Assembly: GCA_026125925.1 (NCBI GenBank)
Contig: JAHCKF010000142.1
Coordinates: 1-8,203, forward strand
DNA from: Pseudolabrys sp.
GTDB taxonomy: Bacteria; Pseudomonadota; Alphaproteobacteria; Rhizobiales; Xanthobacteraceae
Length of the DNA stretch: 8,203 bases
Reading direction: 5' to 3'
Positions 1 to 4,839 of the stretch are shown in pieces. The position numbers were made by a program, and so were the translations under genes. Numbering within the stretch: position 1 is the first letter of the stretch; each line of letters opens with the position of its first letter. The notes beneath the pieces are model-generated. The model saw nothing but the letters and a program-made list of their open reading frames with translations, searched no databases and was not told the origin of the DNA.

Positions 1-158
1 TCGGCAATGTGCCGCGTCCGCCTTACTGGTCCGGATACCGCATCGTACCGTCGTCGATCGAATTCTGGCACGACCGTCCGTTCCGCCTGCACGACCGCAT
101 CGTGTTCAAGCGCGACAATCCCGGCGCCGCCTGGACCAAGACGCGGCTTTATCCGTGA
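1..158 (+). CDS. pdxH: Pyridoxamine 5'-phosphate oxidase, C-terminal end (partial)
   Basis: The frame starting at base 3 gives 51 residues ending [10 protein letters not shown]...TRLYP and a TGA at 156-158; the rest of the gene lies before the window. The stretch [13 protein letters not shown] followed by [14 protein letters not shown] is the hallmark C-terminus of PdxH, where the family's W-G/S-G-(F/Y)-R and RLHDR segments help form the FMN and substrate site at the dimer interface. The enzyme is cytosolic and oxidises pyridoxine or pyridoxamine 5'-phosphate to pyridoxal 5'-phosphate with O2, in the last step of vitamin B6 synthesis and salvage. The next gene starts 164 bp downstream on the same strand, beyond a large inverted repeat, so read-through is possible but not shown. 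The identification is firm despite the short fragment. Confidence 0.9.
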   Translation, partial: GNVPRPPYWSGYRIVPSSIEFWHDRPFRLHDRIVFKRDNPGAAWTKTRLYP

Positions 159-186
159 TACCGTACGTCCGCCGGCGGCTTCGATC

Positions 187-307
187 CGTCACCCTGAGGT
201 GCTCGTCCGCAGGACGAGCCTCGAAGGGCGACGGCCCCAAACTATAAGATCATTGGCCGCTCATCCTTCGAGGCTCGCGCGTTCCGCGCTCGCACCTCAG
301 GATGACG
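187..307. repeat. Long imperfect inverted repeat (Rhizobiales-type intergenic element)
   Basis: The left arm begins CGTCACCCTGAGGTGC at 187 and ends near 228 with CCTCGAAGG. The right arm (262-307), read on the minus strand, begins CGTCATCCTGAGGTGC and also ends CCTCGAAGG. Each arm holds its own small hairpin: GCTCGTCC/GGACGAGC on the left, and a GCGAGCGC/GCGCGAGC-like pair on the right. The arms flank about 33 bp that includes AAACTATAAGATC. I recall very similar CACCCTGAGGTGC / GCACCTCAGGATGACG units as abundant dispersed repeats in Bradyrhizobium and relatives; the copy number here is not verified. The right end stops 15 bp before the chosen start of the next gene, so the repeat would form most of its 5' leader. 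Confidence 0.85.
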
Positions 308-322
308 GGTCTGGAGACGAAT

Positions 323-1075
323 ATGCCCACTTCGCAAACCAACCAGCCGCGCCGCACGCTTCTGCTCACCGGCGCCAGCCGCGGCATCGGCCACGCCACG
401 GTGAAGCGGTTTTCCGCCGCCGGCTGGCGCGTCATCACCTGCTCGCGGCATCCGTTTCCGGAAAACTGCCCGTGGGACGCCGGGCCGGAAGACCACATTC
501 AGGTCGATCTCGCCAACGAAGAAAATACATTCGCGGCGATCGAGGAGATCAAGCGCCGGCTCGACGGCCATGAGCTGCATGCGCTGGTCAACAACGCCGC
601 CATCTCGCCGAAGGCCGACGGCGGCAAGCGCCTTGGTTCGATCGACACCACGATGGACGTGTGGAAGCGGGTGTTCAGCGTCAACTTCTTCGCGCCGATC
701 ATGCTGGCGCGCGGCTTGGTGAATGAGCTGGAAGCGGCGAAGGGCTCGGTGGTGAACGTCACCTCGATCGCCGGCTCGCGCGTACATCCGTTTGCCGGCG
801 CGGCCTATGCGACATCGAAAGCGGCGCTGGCGTCGCTGACCCGGGAAATGGCGTCCGACTTCGGCCGGCTCGGCATTCGCGTCAATGCCATCGCGCCCGG
901 CGAGATCGATACCGCAATCCTGTCGCCGGGTACCGAGAAGATCGTCGAGCAAATCCCGATGCAGCGGCTCGGCACCCCGGACGAAGTTGCCAAGATCATT
1001 TACGTGCTGTGCACGGAGACAAGCTCTTACGTCAACGGCGCCGAGATCCACATCAACGGCGGCCAGCACGTCTGA
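323..1075 (+). CDS. Short-chain dehydrogenase/reductase (SDR family, classical type)
   Basis: This is a 250-residue NAD(P)-dependent oxidoreductase of normal length for a classical SDR. The cofactor-binding TGASRGIG lies at residues 16-23, NNAA at 90-93, and the catalytic tetrad is N121, S148, Y162 and K166 (YATSK). After the active site comes IAPG (190-193), and the C-terminus ends YVNGAEIHINGGQHV as in FabG-like members. R42 just after the second beta strand favours NADP(H), which is inferred. The substrate cannot be read from the sequence; a 3-oxoacyl-ACP/CoA or sugar/steroid-type alcohol is possible. I chose the ATG at 323 because GGAG at 313-316 sits 6 nt upstream. An in-frame ATG at 302 lies inside the inverted repeat and would add seven unconserved-looking residues. 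The gene faces a minus-strand neighbour across a 70-bp gap. Confidence 0.93.
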   Translation: MPTSQTNQPRRTLLLTGASRGIGHATVKRFSAAGWRVITCSRHPFPENCPWDAGPEDHIQVDLANEENTFAAIEEIKRRLDGHELHALVNNAAISPKADGGKRLGSIDTTMDVWKRVFSVNFFAPIMLARGLVNELEAAKGSVVNVTSIAGSRVHPFAGAAYATSKAALASLTREMASDFGRLGIRVNAIAPGEIDTAILSPGTEKIVEQIPMQRLGTPDEVAKIIYVLCTETSSYVNGAEIHINGGQHV

Positions 1076-1095
1076 ACGACACCGCCCTGTTGCTT

Positions 1096-1146
1096 CGACG
1101 CGTTTTCTTCACGCGAACCGGTATCCACTTCGCTCGAAAACGCTCT
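1096..1146. repeat. Dispersed palindromic repeat at a convergent junction
   Basis: The element starts CGACGCGTTTTCTTCACGCG and ends CTTCGCTCGAAAACGCTCT. The outer arms GCGTTTTC (1100-1107) and GAAAACGC (1136-1143) are exact inverted copies around a 28-nt centre. I recall near-identical sequences in very high copy in Bradyrhizobium-type genomes; copy number cannot be tested here. It begins 20 bp after the SDR stop, and its last base touches the stop codon of the minus-strand gene. It therefore fills most of the space between two convergent genes and could serve as a bidirectional transcript end. No T-run follows, so it is not a standard intrinsic terminator. Confidence 0.75.
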
Positions 1147-1382
1147 TATTTGAAGAAAGATGTTTCTTTACGGACCGGCGGCGTGTCGAAGGGACCGCCA
1201 TGGCTGCCGCCGGGACCGCTGCGCGGGCCGACGAACTTCAGATCGTGCGTCTCCCCGCACGGGCACTTGAACTGCATCGGCGCCCGGAGCGGATTGATCA
1301 TGTCCTCATAGGCAATGCGGCTGATGACCGTGATGCCGGTGTCGGGACAGGTAATGACGATGCGCGGCTTCCTGTTTTGCAT
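1146..1382 (-). CDS. Small Cys/His (zinc-ribbon-like) hypothetical protein
   Basis: This is a 78-residue protein starting MQNRKPRIVITCPDTG. Residues C12 (CPDTG) and C40, C42, H46 (CPCGETH) give a possible four-ligand metal site in a compact beta-rich core. The tail after about residue 52 is Gly/Pro-rich and probably disordered. There is no signal peptide or membrane segment, so a cytosolic location is likely. I do not recognise a named family; similar short CPxTG...CPxCGxxH proteins exist as uncharacterised proteins in Rhizobiales. I chose the ATG at 1382; a TTG at 1418 is in frame but would add 12 low-complexity residues. No Shine-Dalgarno precedes 1382, and a GGAAC-N17-CGTT promoter-like pair ends 8 nt before it. 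The function is unknown; an RNA- or DNA-binding role would only be a guess from the ribbon shape. Confidence 0.72.
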   Translation of the reverse strand: MQNRKPRIVITCPDTGITVISRIAYEDMINPLRAPMQFKCPCGETHDLKFVGPRSGPGGSHGGPFDTPPVRKETSFFK

Positions 1383-1390
1383 GCGCTGAG

Positions 1391-1416
1391 AACGTCGCCG
1401 CCCGCCTCCGGGTTCC
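1391..1416 (-). promoter_or_regulatory. Possible EcfG-type (general stress response) promoter
   Basis: On the minus strand GGAAC (1416-1412) is followed after exactly 17 nt by CGTT (1394-1391). This equals the GGAAC-N16/17-CGTT consensus of the alphaproteobacterial extracytoplasmic sigma factor EcfG. Only 8 nt separate CGTT from the ATG at 1382, so initiation at the usual distance would give a leaderless or nearly leaderless mRNA. That fits the missing ribosome-binding site. Among the GGAAC sites I checked on both strands, this was the only one with a correctly spaced CGTT. One match of this size can still occur by chance. Confidence 0.45.
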
Positions 1417-1479
1417 AACCGGCAGGTTGAAATCCCCAGCCTTGGGGGGCGCCAAACCGATCACGCGTGCGTCATCGCA

Positions 1480-1497
1480 CCGGCGTGCGAGCGCCGG
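1480..1497. repeat. Short hairpin in the divergent intergenic region
   Basis: CCGGCG (1480-1485) and CGCCGG (1492-1497) are exact inverted copies separated by TGCGAG. It lies in the roughly 200-bp spacer between the divergent Cys/His gene and the toxin-antitoxin pair, about 65 bp from each proposed promoter. Its function is unknown. In GC-rich DNA such a hairpin is not unusual. Confidence 0.4.
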
Positions 1498-1548
1498 GGC
1501 GGCTTACGGAAAGAGTGGCGCGTCTCGGCGCCCATGCTTCGAGGCTTC

Positions 1549-1577
1549 TTGTAAGACGTAAGTCGGCAAGCTATTTT
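1549..1577 (+). promoter_or_regulatory. Possible housekeeping promoter of the toxin-antitoxin pair, with direct repeat
   Basis: TTGTAA (1549-1554) and TATTTT (1572-1577) are separated by 17 nt, the ideal spacing for a sigma-70-type promoter. Between them lies a 7-nt tandem direct repeat, GTAAGAC-GTAAGTC (1551-1564). It could be an operator for the antitoxin, since AbrB/MazE-type antitoxins commonly repress their own promoter. The -10 element ends 7 nt before the ATG at 1585, and no Shine-Dalgarno is present, so a leaderless mRNA is possible. Confidence 0.5.
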
Positions 1578-1584
1578 TACTGCC

Positions 1585-1821
1585 ATGAACCGTCCGGTCC
1601 GCCAACCCGCCGCCTATTCGAAGGTCTCGGTCAAAAGTCAGACCGTGCTGCCGCGCGCCGTCCGGGACAAACTCGGCCTCAAGCCGGGCGATACCTTGCG
1701 CTATCGCGAAACCCCGGACGGTATCCTGCTGGACAAGGCCACGCCAGAAACCGAGGATCCATTCGCGACTTTCTCCGAATGGTCGAGCGAGGCCGACGAG
1801 AAGGCCTATGGCTCGCTCTGA
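1585..1821 (+). CDS. AbrB/MazE-type antitoxin
   Basis: This is a 78-residue protein. Residues about 11-52 (YSKVSVKSQTVLP...LGLKPGDTLRYRETPDGILL) form the swapped-hairpin AbrB/MazE/SpoVT DNA-binding fold. K-x-Q-x-x-L-P, LGLKPGD and the final beta strand are the conserved landmarks. The C-terminal third (about 54-78) is acidic and aromatic (EDPFATFSEWSSEADEKAY), as expected for the flexible segment that wraps around and inhibits a MazF-type toxin. It is the first gene of a two-gene operon and overlaps the toxin gene by 14 nt, a common arrangement that couples translation. It probably binds its own promoter (see the direct repeat at 1551-1564). The start is the only sensible ATG, though without a ribosome-binding site. 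The pairing with a MazF-like neighbour makes the assignment strong. Confidence 0.88.
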   Translation: MNRPVRQPAAYSKVSVKSQTVLPRAVRDKLGLKPGDTLRYRETPDGILLDKATPETEDPFATFSEWSSEADEKAYGSL

Positions 1822-2164
1822 GAACGCGCGAGTTGTCGCCTTCGACGTTGTCGTCGTACCGTTTCCTTATGCCGATCGCCTCGCCGAGAAACGGCGGCCC
1901 GCCCTCGTGATTTCGTCGCCAAAGCTCTCGCCATACGGCCTCGTCTGGCTGGCCATGATCACCAGCAGCGGCAACGAGGGCTGGCCCTGCGATGTGGCAA
2001 TCAACGATCTCGGCCGCGCCGGCTTGCCCGCGCCGTCGGTCGTCAGACCAGCAAAAATCGCCTGCATTGAGTCGGCACGGATCGAGCGGCGCGCCGGAAG
2101 GCTCGATAAGGCCGCGATCCGCGCCGTTTCACAGCAGATCAAGGGCTTGATGGCAGTGTCTTGA
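1808..2164 (+). CDS. MazF/PemK-like endoribonuclease toxin
   Basis: This is a 118-residue protein, normal length for MazF. The N-terminal strand FDVVVVPFPY (12-21) and KRRPALVIS (28-36) match the family core, with the conserved RP at 30-31. MITSS (50-54) places a threonine at 52, the position of the catalytic Thr in E. coli MazF, and GWPCDV resembles the following GYPFEV strand. VRPAKIACIE matches the later VKSI segment. MazF enzymes cut single-stranded mRNA at short motifs and stop growth when the labile antitoxin is lost; the cut site here cannot be predicted. GAGAAGG (1798-1804) lies just before the ATG, inside the antitoxin gene. Both catalytic positions look intact, so the toxin is probably active. 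It could be a chromosomal stress module or a relic of transfer; no mobile genes adjoin it. Confidence 0.87.
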   Translation: MARSENARVVAFDVVVVPFPYADRLAEKRRPALVISSPKLSPYGLVWLAMITSSGNEGWPCDVAINDLGRAGLPAPSVVRPAKIACIESARIERRAGRLDKAAIRAVSQQIKGLMAVS

Positions 2165-2167
2165 GCT

Positions 2168-2248
2168 CGTGGCCCGCCTCAAGCGGAGTGTAACCCGCGA
2201 ACGATCGAAAGCCGCCCCGGATTTCGCTCCGCTCCATCCGGGCTACGG
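2168..2248. repeat. Paired REP-like palindromic element at a convergent junction
   Basis: Unit 1 (2168-2199) starts CGTGGCCCGCC and ends GTAACCCGCG. Unit 2 (about 2214-2248) contains CCCCGGATTTCGCTCCGCTC and ends CATCCGGGCTACGG. Each unit is a small imperfect hairpin, and the two point in opposite directions. Both resemble the GTAGCCCGGATGGAGCGCAGCG / GTAACCCGGG repeats I recall from many proteobacterial chromosomes; unit 1 is more decayed. The pair lies between the toxin stop (2164) and the corA stop (2283), where it may act as a transcript end or mRNA-stabilising structure. Confidence 0.7.
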
Positions 2249-2282
2249 CCTCCGCGAGGCGCAGACGCGCTTCTCCCTCCGC

Positions 2283-3254
2283 CTACAGCCACTTCTTCCA
2301 TTTGAAGAAAAGGATCGGCCCGATCGCCGCCGCGATCATGATGACGATGGCCATCGGATAGCCGAGATTGAAGTCGAGTTCCGGCATATGCTTGAAGTTC
2401 ATGCCGTAGATCGACGCGACGAGCGTCGGCGGCATGAAGATCACCGCGGCGATCGAAAAGATTTTGATGATGTCGTTCTGCTGGATCGAGACGATGCCGA
2501 GCAGCGCATCGAGCAGAAACTGAATCTTGCCGCCGAGATAAGTGGCGTGATCGGACAGCGAGATGACGTCGCGCTGCATCGAGGTGAGCTGCAGCTTCGC
2601 GTCCTTCGGCCACTTCATCCCCTCGGCCTCGTTGGCGAGGAACGACAGCAGGCGGCCGACCGAGACCTGCGACTCACGAACCTTGGAGGTCAGATCGCCC
2701 TTACGGCCGAGCGTCTTGAGAACTTCATGATAAGACGGCGGACCCGATCCGACCTCCGGCTCGAAAATGGTGTGCGAGACGGCATCGACCTCGGCGGCAA
2801 TGCGCTCGAGAATATCGGCGGACCGGTCGACCACGGCGTCGAGCAGGTCCATCAGCACGCTGTCGCCGGTAACCTTCGGACCGCAGAAACGGCTGAGCTT
2901 GTGCTCGACCAGGGCGAAGGGCCGCGGCGCATCGTAGCGCACGGTGCACAGCGCGTGGTTCGACAGGATGAAGGTGACCGGCGTAGTCTTCGGCGTCGCG
3001 GTGTCGGACTGCGACATCAGGGTCGCGGTCATGTAGCGTGCGCCGTTCTCGAGATAGAGACGGCTGGAGACCTCGATCTCCTGCATCTCCTCGCGCGTCG
3101 GAATCGCAATCCCGAGGATGTGCTCGACCTGCTTGTCTTCCTGGACGGTGGGATTGACGAGATCGATCCAGACCGGGGTCTCGGTCAAATCCTCGCCGGG
3201 TTCGACCTGCACCCGCTCGAGCATGGTGCCACGCTGGACGAAGATCGAGAGCAT
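2283..3254 (-). CDS. corA: CorA-family divalent metal ion transporter
   Basis: This is a complete 323-residue inner-membrane channel. CorA proteins form homopentamers that carry Mg2+ (sometimes Co2+ or Ni2+) into the cytoplasm. The long N-terminal cytosolic domain (about 1-255) ends in the helical stalk. Transmembrane helix 1 (about 263-283, IFSIAAVIFMPPTLVASIY) leads directly into the diagnostic YGMNF (GMN at 284-286), the selectivity loop. Helix 2 spans about 299-318 (AIVIMIAAAIGPILFF), and the chain ends in the basic KWKKWL. The acidic loop HMPELDF between the helices fits metal attraction. The ATG at 3254 is preceded by AGGG (3264-3261) at 6 nt. Its length equals the usual 310-330. Mg2+ is the likeliest substrate; Zn2+ export, as in ZntB relatives, is less likely because those normally carry GVN rather than GMN. 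Confidence 0.93.
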   Translation of the reverse strand: MLSIFVQRGTMLERVQVEPGEDLTETPVWIDLVNPTVQEDKQVEHILGIAIPTREEMQEIEVSSRLYLENGARYMTATLMSQSDTATPKTTPVTFILSNHALCTVRYDAPRPFALVEHKLSRFCGPKVTGDSVLMDLLDAVVDRSADILERIAAEVDAVSHTIFEPEVGSGPPSYHEVLKTLGRKGDLTSKVRESQVSVGRLLSFLANEAEGMKWPKDAKLQLTSMQRDVISLSDHATYLGGKIQFLLDALLGIVSIQQNDIIKIFSIAAVIFMPPTLVASIYGMNFKHMPELDFNLGYPMAIVIMIAAAIGPILFFKWKKWL

Positions 3255-3471
3255 CCGTCACCCTGCCGCTGAACGCCGCATCATGCGGCGCATTAGCGCG
3301 CCCCATGCCTTCATGGCCAGATCGCAACGTCGCGTGCAAGCTCGAATTTAGCAATGACGCGCGCGGCCACGATGCCGCGCACATCTTCCGCGCGCGGCGC
3401 CCGTCGTCCGTGGGATGGTGAGCATGAGGGGCGGCCCTCGATCGAGGCCGCGAACTATAAAGTCAGCGCGC
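3255..3471. other. Intergenic region upstream of corA with two hairpins
   Basis: No convincing gene is present. GCCGCATCATGCGGC (about 3274-3288) is a perfect palindrome with a one-base centre, about 20 bp before the corA start. GCGGCC-C-TCGA/TCGAGGCCGC (3431-3451) is a strong stem with one bulge, lying 20 bp beyond the stop of the upstream small gene. The second could end the small gene's transcript, although no T-run follows it on the minus strand. The promoter of corA should lie in this stretch, but I could not assign boxes. Confidence 0.4.
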
Positions 3472-3651
3472 TCAGTCGCTGTCGACCGGCATATAGCGCT
3501 TGCTCTCGGCCGGCTTCTTTTCCGGCTTGTGACGGACGGCCCCGGCCACCGCCGAGATACCGATCTTGCCGTAACGCTCCTTGAGCTGACTGGACGTGCC
3601 TTGCTGCTGTTGCTGCTGCGGCTGACGGTCCGAACCCTTAGGCGCGGTCAT
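3472..3651 (-). CDS. Small basic hypothetical protein with a Gln tract (59 aa)
   Basis: This is a 59-residue reading frame beginning MTAPKGSDRQPQ and ending KRYMPVDSD. Residues 12-17 are six glutamines encoded by a mixture of CAG and CAA. A short amphipathic or apolar segment follows, LKERYGKIGISAVAGAV (23-39), then a Lys/Pro-rich basic tail. GGAG on the minus strand (3665-3662) lies 10 nt before the ATG, and the flanking gene-free DNA supports a true gene. There is no signal peptide, transmembrane helix or catalytic motif. I do not recognise the family with certainty; ERYGxIGIxAVAxA-like cores seem familiar from uncharacterised small rhizobial proteins, from memory only. It lies upstream of corA in the same direction but 217 bp away, so an operon is doubtful. 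The function is unknown. Confidence 0.65.
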   Translation of the reverse strand: MTAPKGSDRQPQQQQQQGTSSQLKERYGKIGISAVAGAVRHKPEKKPAESKRYMPVDSD

Positions 3652-4033
3652 TTTACTTTGGCTCCATTGGTCCTTGGGATTTCCTCAAGGCTCTATGTTG
3701 GCGGCAAGTGGGGCGGAATTACGCAAGTTTTTGTATTTGATGGTGGAATCGACGCCCCAGAATAAACATCCGCCGTTCTCCAGTCAGTATACCATTCGTT
3801 ATGGTAAACTCTCTATTAAGACCTTGACGGCAAACTTGTTTTTAAAGACGGCGCCCTGGTTCCGCGTCCGGGCCGTCACAAAAGTGAGCCAAATGCGGCA
3901 TTCCTGCAACAGGTTCACAAGAAGCTGCGTCCCAAAGCTGAAGAAACGTGGCTAATGCGGGCCTTCTTCGTTTAATTGCACTGCAGAATACACAACGACG
4001 GGCGCCGCAACGGCGACCAGGAAAGGGACTGAC
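3652..4033. other. Gene-free, relatively AT-rich divergent regulatory region
   Basis: This stretch lies between the small minus-strand gene and the L,D-transpeptidase gene. It is visibly richer in A/T than the rest of the window, especially at 3710-3850. It contains the perfect 6-bp inverted repeat TACCAT-TCGTT-ATGGTA (3790-3806) and a weaker GACGGC/GCCGTC stem (3847-3877). It should hold both divergent promoters, but no box pair is clean enough to call. A 93-codon frame at 3674-3955 has no protein-like character. A small RNA is possible but not shown. Confidence 0.45.
3790..3806. promoter_or_regulatory. Perfect short inverted repeat, possible operator
   Basis: TACCAT and ATGGTA are exact inverted copies around TCGTT, in the AT-rich divergent spacer about 140 bp from the small gene and 230 bp from the transpeptidase gene. 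The size and symmetry suit a dimeric regulator. No regulator gene is present in the window to pair it with. Confidence 0.35.
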
Positions 4034-4711
4034 ATGCGCGCTAAGGCATTGATGTTGGCGGTGTTTGGCGTCGGATTGATGCTTGGGGGCTGCATGCAGA
4101 CGACGGTCGAGCCGGCCTCGGAAGCGAGCATGACGCCGCGCGACAAGAAGCTGCTGGCCGCGGCCCCGTACGAAAAAGTAACGATTCCTGAACAGTTTCA
4201 GCGGGCTATCGTCGCCTATCACCGCAAGGAACAGCCGGGCTCGATCGTCATCGATTCGGACGCCAAGTACCTCTACTACGTGCTCGATGGCGGCAAGGCG
4301 ATCCGCTACGGCGTGACCGTCGGCGAAGAGGCCCTCGCCTGGTCCGGCGTCGCCAAGGTCGGCCGCAAGGCCGAGTGGCCCACCTGGACCCCGACCGCCG
4401 AGATCAAGAAGCGCATGGACGTGCCGAACTTCGTGTCCGGCGGCCCGCAGAACCCGATGGGCGCCCGCGCGATGTATCTCTATGAGGGCAACAAGGACAC
4501 GCTGTACCGCATCCACGGCACCAACCAACCGGAATATATCGGCCAGGCCATCTCCTCGGGCTGCATCCGCATGACCAACGAGGACGTCATCGACCTCTAC
4601 AACCGGGTCAAGCCGGGCGCCGTTGTGGTGGTGCTGGCGCCGGGCCAGGGCGACGCGCCGTTCGGCTCGTCGTCGCCGCGCCTGGCGGCTGCCGGCGGCC
4701 TGTTCCGCTAA
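4034..4711 (+). CDS. L,D-transpeptidase (YkuD/ErfK family) lipoprotein
   Basis: This is a 225-residue envelope enzyme. The N-terminus MRAKALMLAVFGVGLMLGGC is a lipoprotein signal peptide with lipobox LGGC and acylated Cys20. The YkuD catalytic domain covers about 69-201, starting GSIVIDSDAKYLYYV. The active site is H161 in HGTN and the nucleophile C177 in SSGCIRM, with R179 as in the family's S-x-G-C-x-R motif. Such enzymes form 3-3 peptidoglycan cross-links, or in some rhizobia attach outer-membrane proteins to peptidoglycan; which applies here is open. Residue 21 is Met and not Asp, so by the E. coli rule sorting to the outer membrane is expected (inferred). AGGAAAGGGA lies about 5 nt before the ATG. 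The gene has its own promoter region upstream and a strong terminator downstream, so it is probably transcribed alone. Confidence 0.92.
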   Translation: MRAKALMLAVFGVGLMLGGCMQTTVEPASEASMTPRDKKLLAAAPYEKVTIPEQFQRAIVAYHRKEQPGSIVIDSDAKYLYYVLDGGKAIRYGVTVGEEALAWSGVAKVGRKAEWPTWTPTAEIKKRMDVPNFVSGGPQNPMGARAMYLYEGNKDTLYRIHGTNQPEYIGQAISSGCIRMTNEDVIDLYNRVKPGAVVVVLAPGQGDAPFGSSSPRLAAAGGLFR

Positions 4712-4734
4712 GACACGTTACGGGGGCTGAGACG

Positions 4735-4766
4735 AAACGGCGCCTTCGGGCGCCGTTTTTGTTTTT
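4735..4766 (+). terminator. Rho-independent terminator of the L,D-transpeptidase gene
   Basis: AAACGGCGCC (4735-4744) pairs perfectly with GGCGCCGTTT (4749-4758) around a stable TTCG tetraloop. The run TTTTTGTTTTT (4756-4766) begins within the stem and follows it. It starts 24 bp after the stop codon. Confidence 0.93.
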
Positions 4767-4774
4767 GATTCTTG

Positions 4775-4831
4775 TCCCGGCTCTGCATCGCACCCCTCGC
4801 TGCGCTCGCGTTGCGATGCGTCCGGGGCACG
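4775..4831. repeat. Dispersed palindromic repeat (CCCGGCTCTGC type)
   Basis: TCCCGG at 4775 and CCGGGG at about 4822 flank the exact inverted pair GCATCGCA (4785-4792) and TGCGATGC (4812-4819), with a CG-rich centre. I recall CCCGGCTCTGC...GCGTCCGGGGCACG elements as frequent repeats in Bradyrhizobium-type genomes. It lies between the terminator at 4735-4766 and the stop of the minus-strand phosphoesterase gene at 4840, whose transcripts it may end. Confidence 0.7.
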
Positions 4832-4839
4832 AAGGAAAG

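Noticed and set aside
302..322. Upstream in-frame ATG for the SDR gene
   Set aside because: It lies in the right arm of the inverted repeat and lacks its own ribosome-binding site. GGAG at 313-316 is correctly spaced for the ATG at 323.
1467..1910. A 147-codon plus-strand frame across the antitoxin promoter and gene
   Set aside because: It is out of frame with the clear AbrB-type antitoxin and lacks family features.
2169..3272. A 367-codon open frame on the plus strand
   Set aside because: It is antisense to the complete corA gene with its GMN motif. Its translation is mostly Arg, Asp and Leu without recognisable domains, and its start lies in the REP-like element.
3674..3955. A 93-codon plus-strand frame in the AT-rich spacer
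   Set aside because: There is no Shine-Dalgarno, no domain-like pattern and an irregular composition. It is better read as regulatory DNA.
4227..4253. Other GGAAC boxes as EcfG promoters (for example near 4228, 5064, 5159 and 6940)
   Set aside because: None has CGTT at 16-17 nt, and most are inside coding sequence.
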